Assembly: GCF_000238275.3 (NCBI RefSeq)
Contig: NZ_AHCF03000003.1
Span: 310,001 to 374,000, forward strand
Source of the DNA: Pseudoalteromonas undina
Lineage (GTDB): Bacteria > Pseudomonadota > Gammaproteobacteria > Enterobacterales > Alteromonadaceae
Reading direction: 5' to 3'
Length of the DNA: 64,000 nt
Position numbers and translations under genes: made by a program. The notes beneath the pieces are model-generated. The model did no database searches, had not been told where the DNA came from, and saw only the letters and a program-made list of their open reading frames with translations. Shown here in pieces: positions 47,084 through 56,944 of the stretch. Position 1 is the stretch's first letter. Every line of letters starts with the position of its first letter.

Positions 47084-48538
47084 ATGCCTGCAATCATGGC
47101 TGAAAAATATAAAGCATTGGTAAACTGGCGTCCTAATTTGATTGGCCAGTTTGTAATGAGTATGCTGTTGTCACTTTTGCCTTTGTCTATTGTGGTTATT
47201 GTATTTTTAAATGTATTAAATAAACAATTAGCGGTCACACAGCAAATTGTCAGTAATAACTATCAAGTAACCAAGTCGTTTAATGCACTTAAACAAGAGC
47301 TCAATAGTTTAGAGAGGGCAACAAGGCAAAACTGGGTTTTAAAAAGCGATTCACTCGATAAACTTATCGTGGATAAATGGCAGTCATCGCTGGACAATAT
47401 AAATGAGCTTAAACAGCTTTCTAGCAGCCAACAAAGTACTCAACAATGGCAACGGTTAACAGATACGCTAAAAGCAGCGCATACCAAACTGGTGGTTGAA
47501 GCTCGTGAGCAAGCAGAGTTGTTTGTGCCAATTAGTGAAATACTGGCAGATCTAACAATGTGGTTGCGCGAAACCAATGAAGCCAAAATCACTCAAAACC
47601 AAATTAAACTGACAAATTTACAAGCCTCCTTTATAAACTGGTTAGTGGCACTTACGCCTTTAACCTTACTTGTTGGCGGTGGGTTTTTATGGCGGATAAG
47701 TGGCCGTTTAAAAGGTTTAACCTCCGTTATTGATAAATTAGGCCAAGGAGATTGGCAGCAAAAAATATCAGTGCAGGGATCAGCTGAGCTCATTGAACTA
47801 GGTAACAAGTTGCAGTGGGTGCAGGCGCAACTGCATATGCTAGAGCAGCAAAAAGATACGTTTTTACGCCATGTTACTCACGAATTAAAAACGCCTTTGG
47901 CCTCTATGGTTGAGGGCACTGAGTTATTAGCCGATGAAATTGTTGGGCCAATTAATAATGAGCAAAAAGCAGTGCTTGAGTTAATTAGTCAATCTATGGT
48001 GCGATTACGCACTATGATAGACAGCTTGTTAAGTTATAACGCGATTCGAACTAGTAAAGATAATGTGAGTGAAGTGGAATTTAACCAGCTAATAAAAAAG
48101 GTAAGTAATCATTTTGAACATAGGTTAAATGCACGAGAGCAGTCGCTTATTTGGCACAATAGCTTACCGACAGTTGCACTTAATTTACCGAGAGAATTAA
48201 TTGAAATGATTTTAATTCAGTTAATCTCTAATGGTTTAAAGTTTTCACAGCCAAACCAAGCAGTGTCGATTAGCTTAAGTTTAGAAAGCAATAGCTTAAT
48301 TATACAGGTTGCTGATGAGGGCTGCGGTATTAAAGAGCATGAAAAAGAATATGTTTTTGGCGCTTTTTATCAAGGTAAACACAGTAAAGAGATTAGTCTT
48401 CAAGGCAGTGGTTTAGGCCTTACCATAGTAAAAGAATCGGTTGAACAGTTACAGGGTAAGTTAACTATTGAGCATAATGAGCCGCAAGGCTGTCGATTTA
48501 ACATTGTCATCCCCTATAAAAATAAAGGAGTTAAATAA
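47084..48538 (+). CDS. glrK: sensor histidine kinase GlrK (QseE)
   Basis: Inner-membrane kinase of the GlrK/GlrR system, which in enterics controls sigma-54 targets such as the sRNA gene glmY. The 484-residue protein has a helix at about 22-45, a periplasmic helical domain, a second helix near 185-205, a HAMP linker, HisKA with VTHELKTPL (His266) and a HATPase domain with GSGLGL. The next two genes encode a QseG lipoprotein and GlrR, the conserved order. The start at 47084 has AAAGGA 7 nt upstream. Confidence 0.9.
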   Translation: MPAIMAEKYKALVNWRPNLIGQFVMSMLLSLLPLSIVVIVFLNVLNKQLAVTQQIVSNNYQVTKSFNALKQELNSLERATRQNWVLKSDSLDKLIVDKWQSSLDNINELKQLSSSQQSTQQWQRLTDTLKAAHTKLVVEAREQAELFVPISEILADLTMWLRETNEAKITQNQIKLTNLQASFINWLVALTPLTLLVGGGFLWRISGRLKGLTSVIDKLGQGDWQQKISVQGSAELIELGNKLQWVQAQLHMLEQQKDTFLRHVTHELKTPLASMVEGTELLADEIVGPINNEQKAVLELISQSMVRLRTMIDSLLSYNAIRTSKDNVSEVEFNQLIKKVSNHFEHRLNAREQSLIWHNSLPTVALNLPRELIEMILIQLISNGLKFSQPNQAVSISLSLESNSLIIQVADEGCGIKEHEKEYVFGAFYQGKHSKEISLQGSGLGLTIVKESVEQLQGKLTIEHNEPQGCRFNIVIPYKNKGVK

Positions 48539-48539
48539 T

Positions 48540-49073
48540 ATGTCTGCGCGTTTAATGGCTATTTTATGGCTAACCAGCAGTCTCGTTTTTTTATCTGGGT
48601 GTGAATTAACAAACACTCAAAAAACAGCTAAACCTAAGTTAATAGCTCAAACTCAGCCCGACAATAAAAGCAACCAGCCCAACCCAAAGCCTCGGCCAAA
48701 ACTAGATCTTATGTATCCGCCCGCAGCGCAAGTTATTGCATGGCATGCCCATCAGTGTGGTGGCTTTAAATTAACGCCTGACAATAAAACTTACTTAGGG
48801 GAGCAAGCACTTAAGGCATTTTTTAATACCGCATGCGTCAACCTTAGTCGCGACCCTGATACTGTTATGAGTCAATTGCTTAAGCTAGATCAAGCTTACT
48901 ATTGGCCAGACGATATAAAACACTATTTATGGCTGCAAAAGCAGCAGGTATTAATGCAAATAAATGCAAAAAAACAACAACAAGCATTAAACGCTGAAAT
49001 GCAAAAAACCTTATCGTCATTAGCTGCAATTGAACAGCAACTTTTATTACGTGAAGAAACCAAGGAGCAGTAA
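48540..49073 (+). CDS. qseG: QseG-like lipoprotein
   Basis: A 177-residue outer-membrane lipoprotein by family analogy; in enterics QseG (YfhG) contacts and regulates the kinase QseE/GlrK. It has a signal peptide with lipobox LSGC, a proline/asparagine-rich linker (about 35-60) and a helical C-terminus rich in glutamine and lysine. The ATG at 48540 is chosen because AAGGAG lies 9 nt upstream, just past the glrK stop. It ends 2 bp before glrR. The gene is poorly conserved in sequence, so position carries much of the evidence. Confidence 0.75.
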   Translation: MSARLMAILWLTSSLVFLSGCELTNTQKTAKPKLIAQTQPDNKSNQPNPKPRPKLDLMYPPAAQVIAWHAHQCGGFKLTPDNKTYLGEQALKAFFNTACVNLSRDPDTVMSQLLKLDQAYYWPDDIKHYLWLQKQQVLMQINAKKQQQALNAEMQKTLSSLAAIEQQLLLREETKEQ

Positions 49074-49075
49074 CT

Positions 49076-50425
49076 ATGTCAGTCACACTTCCATCAAGCG
49101 CTAAAGTGTTACTCGTTGATGACGATGCCAGCTTACTGCAGTTACTGGCAATTCGAATTCAGTCAAAAGGTTATGAAGTAACAACGTGTGATAGTGGCAT
49201 GAATGCATTACAAATACTTAAAAGCCAAGTATTTGATGCGGTGATCACCGATTTAAGAATGGATGAAATGGATGGAATGGCACTGCACCGACAATTGCAA
49301 AGCCGCTACCCAGCACTACCTGTAATTATGATGACGGCTCATGGTTCAATTCCTGATGCGGTAGAGGCGACTAAGCAAGGTATTTTTGCCTTTATTACTA
49401 AGCCAGTTGATAAAGATGAGCTATTCGATAGCTTAGCTAAAGCCATAGAAATACATGGGGTGAATAATGATGATATTACTCCGCAAAGCAATATTGTTAC
49501 TCGCAGTGGCGCTATGCTGCATTTGCTAGAGCAAGTTAAATTACTAGGCCCTACTCAGGTAAATGTACTTATCTCTGGTGCTAGTGGTACGGGTAAGGAG
49601 CTGCTTGCACAGGCAATTCATCAGCACAGCCATGTTAGTGATGGCCCATTTGTGGCTATTAACTGTGGTGCAGTCCCTGGTGAGTTATTAGAATCGGAGT
49701 TATTTGGTCACAAAAAAGGCGCATTTACAGGGGCGGTAAAAGATCACCAAGGCCTTTTTCAGCAAGCGCAAGGGGGGACCTTATTTCTAGATGAAATTGG
49801 TGATATGCCGCTAAATTTACAAGTTAAGTTATTACGCGTGCTGCAAGAAAAAACCATTCGCCCAGTCGGTTTTCAAGAAGAAATCCCCATTAATGTGCGA
49901 ATTGTTTCAGCGACCCATAAAAACTTGCCTGAAGCTATTAACAATCAAGAGTTTAGAGAAGATTTATATTATCGTTTAAACGTAGTAAACCTCAAACTTC
50001 CTCCGCTGCGAGAGCGCCGTGAAGATATTAGCTTATTAGCTAACTTTTTTAGCGCTAATATTGCAAAACGTATGGAGCAAAAAGAAAAACGTTTTGCAAA
50101 CGATGCCATGCATGCATTGGTAAGGTATGATTGGCCAGGTAATATTCGTCAATTACAAAATGTAGTGGAGCAGGTGGTTGCCTTAACACCAAGTGACGTT
50201 ATATCTGAACATTTAGTGCTTAGTGCGTTAAATAGCAATGAAAATAACGTTGAGCCACTTTCGCTTAACGACGCTAAAAAAGAGTTTGAGCGAGATTACG
50301 TTATCAATACCCTGAAAATGGCAGGGGGTAATGTGGCCGAAGGTGCCAAGCTTGCCAAGCGTAATCGTTCTGATTTTTATAAGCTGATTAAAAAGCATGA
50401 AATTGACGTAGATAGCTTAATGTAA
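49076..50425 (+). CDS. glrR: sigma-54-dependent response regulator GlrR (QseF)
   Basis: Activates sigma-54 promoters when phosphorylated by GlrK. The 449-residue protein has a receiver domain (phosphoacceptor D59 in [12 protein letters not shown]), an AAA+ domain with Walker A GASGTGKE and the sigma-54 contact loop GAFTGA (215-220), and a C-terminal Fis-type helix-turn-helix (about 410-445). It is the third gene of glrK-qseG-glrR. A matching activator site and a sigma-54 promoter lie in the divergent region before glrK. Confidence 0.93.
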   Translation: MSVTLPSSAKVLLVDDDASLLQLLAIRIQSKGYEVTTCDSGMNALQILKSQVFDAVITDLRMDEMDGMALHRQLQSRYPALPVIMMTAHGSIPDAVEATKQGIFAFITKPVDKDELFDSLAKAIEIHGVNNDDITPQSNIVTRSGAMLHLLEQVKLLGPTQVNVLISGASGTGKELLAQAIHQHSHVSDGPFVAINCGAVPGELLESELFGHKKGAFTGAVKDHQGLFQQAQGGTLFLDEIGDMPLNLQVKLLRVLQEKTIRPVGFQEEIPINVRIVSATHKNLPEAINNQEFREDLYYRLNVVNLKLPPLRERREDISLLANFFSANIAKRMEQKEKRFANDAMHALVRYDWPGNIRQLQNVVEQVVALTPSDVISEHLVLSALNSNENNVEPLSLNDAKKEFERDYVINTLKMAGGNVAEGAKLAKRNRSDFYKLIKKHEIDVDSLM

Positions 50426-50445
50426 TTTTAAAAAAGGAAGTGAGC

Positions 50446-50946
50446 ATGCAGTTATTTATGGTGTATTTAGGTGGGCGTATTCAAGGTTGCCACATAGAAA
50501 TGCACGACGTACGCTTTGTGGTAGGTCAAAACATTGAGCAAACTTATAGCAAGCTTAAAAGTCAGTGGGTAGGCGACAAAAATAGCGTACACATGGATAG
50601 CTACATGGCGGTTAATCACATTGATGGTTATAAAGTCGAGGTAGTTGATAGTTATGTAGAGCAAAATAAGCAGCTTTATTTTGTTAACTTAGGTGCTTAC
50701 AGAAGCGACTCACTAGCAGAGCAACACGACTTTGCTTTGTATGTTGCCAGCAGTAGTGAAGAAGCAAAACAGCGCGCTAAAAATGATTTACTCGCAGGGC
50801 TTAGCCATCTACATAAAGATGATTTACATGACGTTGATGATTGCTTTGCTATCGACTTACTCGATAGCCAGCTTAATATTAAACTAACCCCAAGTGGTCA
50901 AGCACAAACAATTAAACCTGACTGGTTTGGTTATCATGTATTATAA
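50446..50946 (+). CDS. DUF1543 protein
   Basis: A 166-residue cytoplasmic protein of unknown function. The opening FMVYLGGRIQGCHIEMHDV and the NLGAY segment near the middle are typical of the DUF1543 family, which usually carries two related halves; the second half here begins near residue 80. AAGGAAG lies ahead of the ATG at 50446, chosen over a GTG two codons earlier. It is 20 bp after glrR and could be co-transcribed. Confidence 0.75.
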   Translation: MQLFMVYLGGRIQGCHIEMHDVRFVVGQNIEQTYSKLKSQWVGDKNSVHMDSYMAVNHIDGYKVEVVDSYVEQNKQLYFVNLGAYRSDSLAEQHDFALYVASSSEEAKQRAKNDLLAGLSHLHKDDLHDVDDCFAIDLLDSQLNIKLTPSGQAQTIKPDWFGYHVL

Positions 50947-50981
50947 TAAATGAGGATTTATTAAGTTTATTAGGATGTTGT

Positions 50982-52133
50982 GTGAAAAAGTATGCGTTTA
51001 TACTTTTGCTAGTTGGCTTAAGTGGCTGTAAATCACTGTCGGGTTTACCGCCCGTTGTTGATTTAAATAAACTGGTAAAGCAAGTAAAAAACGATCCTAC
51101 TGACGTAGTTGCAATTCACAAGCAAGCACAAAAAACACACCGTTCTATTAAGGCACAGGTTGGTAGCGTAAAACAGCTTTTAGCCGCATTAGAAAGCGTT
51201 GTTGGGCGCAAGTGGGGTAAACAAAACACTCAGCAACCTAGTGCCAAAAAATACGTAAAATACAGTAATGATTACCAAGCTCGTGCCATTATTGATTTTG
51301 AGCAAGGCACTGTAAAAGTAGAAACCATCGCGTTAAAAAATACAATAAGCTTGTTACAGCAGGCCATTGTTATGACCTTACTGACCTCTAGCGATCCCGA
51401 TAAAACCGATATTTTTACTAGCGAAGCGCCAATTTTAGAAGGCGAGCCGTTTTTATATCAACAAGTGCTCGATCAAGATAAGTTACCCATAAAATATAGC
51501 TGGCGTGCTAATCGATTTGCGCGTTATTTAGTGAGTAATCGCTTACAAAAAAGGCGTCAGTATGGGCATCTTATTTCGTCGGTTAGCTTTGATTTAGTGG
51601 AGCAAAACACCCATTTAAGAAAGCAAAAGTACAGTGATTATGTGCTGGCGGCTGCAAAAAAATATCAAATATCGGCAGCGCTTATTTATGCCATTATTGA
51701 AACCGAAAGTAGCTTTAATCCACATGCGGTGAGCTCATCAAACGCATATGGATTAATGCAAGTGATCCCCGCAACTGCCGGGCGTGATGTGTATCAAAAA
51801 ATTAAAAAAGTACCTGGGCAGCCAACCAAAGCAGTGTTGTTTAATCCAAAGCATAATATAGATATTGGCAGCGCGTATTTAAGTATTTTAAAAAATAATT
51901 ACTTACATAAAATTAATACCGATAAAAGTAAGCACTTTGCCATGATCTCGTCTTATAACGGTGGGGCGGGTAATGTATTGCGTATATTTAATAAAAATAG
52001 AAGTGTGGCGTTTTCACAAATAAATCAGCTTACTTCAAGCCAGTTTTATAACATTCTCACCACTAAGCACTCACGTGCGGAATCAAGACGCTATTTATAC
52101 AAAGTCACTAAAGCAGAAAAAACCTATCAGTGA
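50982..52133 (+). CDS. mltC: membrane-bound lytic murein transglycosylase C
   Basis: Cleaves peptidoglycan glycan strands, making 1,6-anhydromuramic ends, at the outer membrane inner face. The 383-residue lipoprotein has lipobox LSGC, a DUF3393-type N-terminal domain (about 60-190) and an SLT domain (about 215-380) with catalytic Glu in IIETESSFNPHAVS followed by AYGLMQVIP and SSYNGGAGNV. It starts with GTG at 50982 behind AGGA. E. coli MltC is 359 residues. In E. coli mltC lies elsewhere, so the neighbourhood is specific to this lineage. Confidence 0.93.
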   Translation: MKKYAFILLLVGLSGCKSLSGLPPVVDLNKLVKQVKNDPTDVVAIHKQAQKTHRSIKAQVGSVKQLLAALESVVGRKWGKQNTQQPSAKKYVKYSNDYQARAIIDFEQGTVKVETIALKNTISLLQQAIVMTLLTSSDPDKTDIFTSEAPILEGEPFLYQQVLDQDKLPIKYSWRANRFARYLVSNRLQKRRQYGHLISSVSFDLVEQNTHLRKQKYSDYVLAAAKKYQISAALIYAIIETESSFNPHAVSSSNAYGLMQVIPATAGRDVYQKIKKVPGQPTKAVLFNPKHNIDIGSAYLSILKNNYLHKINTDKSKHFAMISSYNGGAGNVLRIFNKNRSVAFSQINQLTSSQFYNILTTKHSRAESRRYLYKVTKAEKTYQ

Positions 52134-52138
52134 CTTAC

Positions 52139-52357
52139 TTACTCATCACTTTCTTGTTGCTCACTTTTAGCGGCCATTTTAAAGGCCACTATTACTAAAC
52201 CAAACATGGCAAATGGAATAGCGGCTAATAGGTATTCGACCAGATGACTGTCTTGAAAATTAGCTTGCAGCAAAAAATGCCCCGCAACACACATAATAAT
52301 AACGATCAAAAGGATGGGCAGTAACCTAAGTTCTTTTTTTGCTGAGTGTTTTTTCAT
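52139..52357 (-). CDS. small two-helix membrane protein
   Basis: A 72-residue protein with a basic N-terminus, hydrophobic helices at about 11-31 and 40-62, and an acidic C-terminus (KSEQQESDE). No family recognised. It converges on mltC with a 5-bp gap and is probably a real small gene given its clean topology, but no function can be proposed. Confidence 0.55.
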   Translation of the reverse strand: MKKHSAKKELRLLPILLIVIIMCVAGHFLLQANFQDSHLVEYLLAAIPFAMFGLVIVAFKMAAKSEQQESDE

Positions 52358-52500
52358 TAGTTAAGATGAGTTGAGGTATAAAAAAATAATGCACTATTGT
52401 AATGAGCTTACTAAAGCTTGGCAAACAACACTGATTTTTAAATTGCGATTAGGTATGATTAACATCAAAGAAAACCTTAAAAGTAGTGGTTGGGGATAAA

Positions 52501-53742
52501 GTGCAACAAAGCTTAAAACAAGTTTACCTAGTTGGCGGAGCAGTGCGAGATAAACTGCTAAACATACAATCAAAAGATAACGATTACGTTGTTATTGGTG
52601 AAACGCCAGAGGTTATGGAAGCGCTTGGTTTTTTACCTATTGGCAGCGATTTTCCCGTTTACTTGCACCCAAAAACCAAAGAAGAATATGCACTAGGGCG
52701 TACCGAGCGTAAAAGTGGTAAAGGTTATACCGGCTTTGTGGTGGATGCGAGCCCAAACGTAACCCTTGAAGAAGACTTAGCACGCCGAGATTTAACCATT
52801 AACTCTATGGCACTTGACGAAAACGGCACTGTTATTGACCCTTTTAATGGTCAAGATGATTTAAAAAATAAAATACTGCGCCACACCACACACGCATTTG
52901 TAGAAGACCCTGTTCGGGTATTACGTATTGCCCGTTTTTTAGCCCGTTATGGTAGTGAATGGTCTATTCATCCAAGTACTACTGCATTAATGCAGGAGCT
53001 TAAAAATAAAGGCGAGCTGGAACATTTAGTGCCAGAGCGAGTATGGCTTGAAACAGAAAAAGCGCTTGGTGAAAAGCATCCAGAGCTTTATTTTCAAGCA
53101 TTAGATGGCTTAGGTATTTTTCCTGAAATTGAACAGATGAAAAACACTCCGCAGCCGGCAAATCATCATCCTGAGGGCGATGTTTTTGTCCATACTATGT
53201 TAGTCCTTAGACGAGCAGCCGATTTAAACTTTAACCTAGAAACCCGGTTTGCTGCTTTAACTCATGATTTTGGTAAAGCGCTCAGTTATAAAAAACGCGG
53301 TAATTTACGCGGCCATGAACGTGAAGGGGTTGCTGTGGTTGAGGCCTTTTGTGAGCGGCTAAAAGTGCCTAATCGCTTTCGCGATATCGGCGTGCTCACC
53401 AGCGATAACCATACCCTTTGTCACACGCTTGAACAATTAAGGCCGCAAACCATTCATAAATTAATCGTCACTAATTTAAATGCACTAGTGCACCCAGAGC
53501 GTTTTATTGCCTTTACTCAAGCGTGCCAGTGTGATGCACAAGGACGAGGCGAGACGCTTGTGGATAAGCCCTATCCACAAGCCGCTAAATTACGTGCTAT
53601 TCACAACGAACTACAAAAAATGGATAAAAAACAGATAGTACAAGACGCGCTTAAAAGCGGCAAAAAGGGCCCTGAAATAGGCGAAACGGTCAAGCAGGCA
53701 GAAATAGACTGTATTAAAGCGTTTTTACAGCTTAATGGCTAA
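52501..53742 (+). CDS. cca: multifunctional CCA-adding tRNA nucleotidyltransferase
   Basis: Adds or repairs the 3' CCA of tRNAs. The 413-residue protein matches E. coli Cca: head motif LVGGAVRDKLL, the DND metal site, YALGRTERKSGKGYTGF, RRDLTINS, the EDPVRVLR segment, and an HD phosphohydrolase domain (HDFGKAL near residue 260). The family start is close to the LVGG motif, so the GTG at 52501 (GGGGAT 4-5 nt upstream) is chosen over a GTG at 52486. Confidence 0.92.
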   Translation: MQQSLKQVYLVGGAVRDKLLNIQSKDNDYVVIGETPEVMEALGFLPIGSDFPVYLHPKTKEEYALGRTERKSGKGYTGFVVDASPNVTLEEDLARRDLTINSMALDENGTVIDPFNGQDDLKNKILRHTTHAFVEDPVRVLRIARFLARYGSEWSIHPSTTALMQELKNKGELEHLVPERVWLETEKALGEKHPELYFQALDGLGIFPEIEQMKNTPQPANHHPEGDVFVHTMLVLRRAADLNFNLETRFAALTHDFGKALSYKKRGNLRGHEREGVAVVEAFCERLKVPNRFRDIGVLTSDNHTLCHTLEQLRPQTIHKLIVTNLNALVHPERFIAFTQACQCDAQGRGETLVDKPYPQAAKLRAIHNELQKMDKKQIVQDALKSGKKGPEIGETVKQAEIDCIKAFLQLNG

Positions 53743-53760
53743 CTTGTAAGGTTTGTGTAG

Positions 53761-53916
53761 TTAAGCACTACGAGCTAAAGCCTCAGCTTGCATGGCTTGT
53801 TTATTACTTACCTTGTGCTTTTTAGTCGCGCCCTGTTGAGCATGGTTATTGGCTGCATTAGGACGATATAAATCGAGAATAAACTCTATTTCTTCGGGTT
53901 CTAGTAACTCTTTCAT
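53761..53916 (-). CDS. 51-residue small protein with perfect Shine-Dalgarno
   Basis: A short reading frame starting at ATG 53916 and ending at TAA 53761. It is preceded by AGGAGG at a good distance. The product (51 residues) opens MKELLEPEEIEFILDLYRP, predicted helical, and ends with a basic then alanine-rich tail. No signal peptide or membrane helix is visible and I do not recognise it. It lies downstream of pdsS on the same strand, beyond a hairpin. The strong ribosome-binding site argues that it is translated. Confidence 0.6.
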   Translation of the reverse strand: MKELLEPEEIEFILDLYRPNAANNHAQQGATKKHKVSNKQAMQAEALARSA

Positions 53917-54018
53917 TTTGACTCCTCCTAGGTGAGTAGACTAAGACTGAGCGAATGAATTAAAAGTGAATCGTTACACTTGAGTGTGAATTAAATTGTA
54001 ACTGCAAAGCTTTAAAAT

Positions 54019-54048
54019 AAAGCGGTTTATAATTAAACCGCTTTTTGT
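54019..54048. terminator. bidirectional hairpin downstream of pdsS
   Basis: AAAGCGGTTTA (54019-54029), TAAT, TAAACCGCTTT (54034-54044). On the minus strand the stem is followed by TTTATTTT, so it can terminate pdsS transcripts. Confidence 0.75.
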
Positions 54049-56184
54049 TTAATTATTTAAAGGCAGGTTCACGGTAAACACCACACCGTTGCTTTGCTCA
54101 TTATTGTGTGCTGTTACTGTACCGTTATGGTAATCACACACCAACCTGACAATATATAACCCTAAACCCAAATGCGGTTGTTGCTGCATTTGCTGGCTGC
54201 GCACCGATACCATAGAGTCAAAAATATGTTCAGTAAGCCCCTCAGGCAATAAAGTACCTGTATTACTTACCGTTAATGTTGCTTTGTTTTCGCTTTGCTT
54301 CAGACTGACTTCAATCGCGGTGTTGGCTTCACTAAATTCCAAGGCATTATTTATTAGCTTATCGAGCAGTTGCGCTATAAATTCAGGGGCACCTTGCATT
54401 GGCAGTGTGCATTGGCAAATGTTGAGTGTAAATAACTGGTTAGGATAAGTAAGTTGGTAGCCCTGCATACAGCCACTAATTACTTTTTGTAAATCAAACG
54501 GCTCTGGCTCATTACTTTGAATGCTTTGCTCAAGTCGGGTTGCTTCACTCATAGTGGTAATTATTTTCCCTAAACGCTCAACTCCTTCACTGGCACGCTC
54601 AAGGTATTTTTGACTCAGTTCACTTTGCTGCAAGCTTTGTAAGTTCTCAAGTGATGAACGTACAACCGCAACCGGTGTGCGCAGCTCGTGAGATAAGCGC
54701 GACGACATATTTTCTAAATAATCGGTATAGCCACCAAGTCGGCTCACTATATTTGAAAAGCTACGCGACAGGTCGCCAATTTCGTCATTGGCATCGCTGT
54801 AATTTATATGGCCTGTTACTCGTCCTTGCGCATCAATGGCTTGCTCTGCTGTATCTCGTAGTCGCCTAATACGGCTCGATATACGCGAAGCAAAAAAGAA
54901 CAAAGTGACTGTGCCAATTAACATGACCGCTAAAATCACATTAAATAGTTTTTCCAGCGATTTATTACGCAGTGTACGCACGCCATTGGTGGTTTCTTCA
55001 GCTATAACTGCCCCAATAACCTTATCCTCGATCCAAATAGGATACGCAGCCGATAATATTACCGCTTTGTTATCGGGAGTGAGTCGCCAAGACGAGGCCG
55101 GTTGACCTTTCAGTGCTTTGGCTAAATGAGCGCCTTGCATTGAAGCTACATCGTGTAAGGTATCTATAAATTCATCTTCAGGACGCGTTAAAATTTTATA
55201 ATACAAAGGATGTAAATAGGCTTGTTCAAAGCGCTGCCACGCAGTTTTTGGCGCTTGATTTTTTAGCCCATCGGCCCATACGCCATCGGCATTTTGAATA
55301 CTGCCCGATTGCGCTAATACACGGTGATGATTATCGACCACCCATATGCGACTGCCGCTGTGTCCCATGCCTTTTAATATACGGTTTATTTCAGGGGAGG
55401 GCACCAGTACCGAACCTAAATCATTCGGGTTATTTAAGTTCGATGTAGACATTATACTAGGGGTTTGGTTTGGTTGTTTACTATCAACATCGGCAATGGC
55501 AAATCCCAGTTTATTGCCAAGCATACTCAAAGGAAAGCGCAGCTCAAGGTTGTAACCAGTGTCAGTTTTTTTAAAGAAACCCTGAATTTTAGTAAAAGGC
55601 ATTTTACTATTGGCATCAAATGCGTTGACCCAGCCATCTTGGCGCGGAGCAATAATATAAGTATTAAATTGCCCATCAGGGTTTTTTAGGCCAATTTTTA
55701 TGTAATCGTTATTGGTAATGCTGAGGCTGTTTTTGGCACGGTAAACTAAAGCATCGTCAGTGACGTTAAAGAGCGCATATAAGTAATTATCAAACTTACC
55801 CACCATGTGGCTAAATGATAAGTTGCTCAGTTGATGGTTATCATCGGCTGTTTGTAAGTAACGTTTGTCATAAAGCCAAAACAGCGATTGGTAAGCGTCC
55901 CAATCGCTGAGTTTGCCATCGAGCTGAATTGGGCTTTTTAAATTATAAGCATAGAGATCGCGGCCTTTTACTACCTGATCTAAAAAGTTGGTTTGTTCGT
56001 CAAATAAAGCGGGGCGTTCATGCAGGGCCGTGGCCAGTGCGCGTGTAGTGCCTACCAACGTTTTTTCTTGGCCTTGGCGTAAAAACTTTTCCATTTCCCA
56101 TACATATTCGTAGCCTAACCATGGCAACAAAAACAAAAAGCACGAAAGTAGGATAAATTTACTGCGTAGGCCAAATCTCAGCAT
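54049..56184 (-). CDS. pdsS: sortase-system sensor histidine kinase PdsS
   Basis: A 711-residue sensor kinase of the proteobacterial dedicated sortase system. After a membrane helix (about 8-25) it has a large periplasmic domain whose first part (about 85-245: LDGKLSDWDA, YALFNVTDD, NDYIKIGLK) resembles a CBM9-like carbohydrate-binding fold. A second helix lies near 413-435, then HAMP, HisKA with LSHELRTPV (His499) and HATPase with LGLGLYIV. The ATG at 56184 overlaps the pdsR stop (ATGCTGA), so the two are translationally coupled. A GTG 15 bp earlier is less likely. Confidence 0.88.
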   Translation of the reverse strand: MLRFGLRSKFILLSCFLFLLPWLGYEYVWEMEKFLRQGQEKTLVGTTRALATALHERPALFDEQTNFLDQVVKGRDLYAYNLKSPIQLDGKLSDWDAYQSLFWLYDKRYLQTADDNHQLSNLSFSHMVGKFDNYLYALFNVTDDALVYRAKNSLSITNNDYIKIGLKNPDGQFNTYIIAPRQDGWVNAFDANSKMPFTKIQGFFKKTDTGYNLELRFPLSMLGNKLGFAIADVDSKQPNQTPSIMSTSNLNNPNDLGSVLVPSPEINRILKGMGHSGSRIWVVDNHHRVLAQSGSIQNADGVWADGLKNQAPKTAWQRFEQAYLHPLYYKILTRPEDEFIDTLHDVASMQGAHLAKALKGQPASSWRLTPDNKAVILSAAYPIWIEDKVIGAVIAEETTNGVRTLRNKSLEKLFNVILAVMLIGTVTLFFFASRISSRIRRLRDTAEQAIDAQGRVTGHINYSDANDEIGDLSRSFSNIVSRLGGYTDYLENMSSRLSHELRTPVAVVRSSLENLQSLQQSELSQKYLERASEGVERLGKIITTMSEATRLEQSIQSNEPEPFDLQKVISGCMQGYQLTYPNQLFTLNICQCTLPMQGAPEFIAQLLDKLINNALEFSEANTAIEVSLKQSENKATLTVSNTGTLLPEGLTEHIFDSMVSVRSQQMQQQPHLGLGLYIVRLVCDYHNGTVTAHNNEQSNGVVFTVNLPLNN

Positions 56185-56873
56185 GTGGGTTGCTCCCACC
56201 TATAGCCCATGCCATACACGGTATCTATACAGTCAAACTGGCTATCGAGTGCTATAAACTTTTTACGAATACGTTTTACATGCGAGGTAATGGTGCTGTC
56301 GTCTACATAAATTTTAGCATCGCTCATTAACTCATTACGGCTTTTAACGTGGCCAGGTCGTTGGGCGAGTGAATGCAGCATCCAAAACTCAGTTACGGTT
56401 AAATCAACCAACTGTTGCTGCCAAAGCACCTGCATGCGTTGCGTATCGAGTGTTAGTTGACCGCGAATTATTAATGCGTTGGCATCGGCGGGTTGCTCTA
56501 ATGCTTCCATGCGGCGAAATAGCGCACCAATACGCGCGGCTAAATGCGCTAAGCTAATATCTTTGGTTAAGTAGTCATCGGCGCCCATGCGCAGGCCGCA
56601 TACGGTGTCTATTTCGCTGTCGCGAGCGGTTAAAAAAATAATTGGTAAGGTTTTAGAAAGTGAACGCAGTGTTTGGCACAGTAAAAAGCCGCCATCAATT
56701 TCATGGCCTAAGCCAATATCAACAATGGCTAAATCGGGGAGTGCTTCTTTAAAAGCTACTTCTGCTTGAGGGCGGTTTTCATAACCACTTACCTGATAGC
56801 CTTGAGCGCTCAGCATTTCTATGTAGTTTTCGCGAATGGCAGTTTCATCTTCAACGATAGCTATTTTTTTCAT
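56178..56873 (-). CDS. pdsR: sortase-system response regulator PdsR (OmpR family)
   Basis: A 231-residue regulator with a receiver domain (phosphoacceptor D52 in AIVDIGLG, acidic residues D9/E8, and K in TKDISL) and an OmpR/PhoB-type winged-helix domain (about 135-228, STITSHVKRIRKKF). It pairs with PdsS. It is divergent from the pdsO-target-sortase operon, and four phased TTGCCA repeats in the intervening region are candidate binding sites. Confidence 0.88.
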   Translation of the reverse strand: MKKIAIVEDETAIRENYIEMLSAQGYQVSGYENRPQAEVAFKEALPDLAIVDIGLGHEIDGGFLLCQTLRSLSKTLPIIFLTARDSEIDTVCGLRMGADDYLTKDISLAHLAARIGALFRRMEALEQPADANALIIRGQLTLDTQRMQVLWQQQLVDLTVTEFWMLHSLAQRPGHVKSRNELMSDAKIYVDDSTITSHVKRIRKKFIALDSQFDCIDTVYGMGYRWEQPTC

Positions 56874-56944
56874 TTTTTAATTACTCATATTGACTTAGGC
56901 GCACTATAGCGAAGTTTTTGCGCTAAGTACGGTTAAAAACACAA

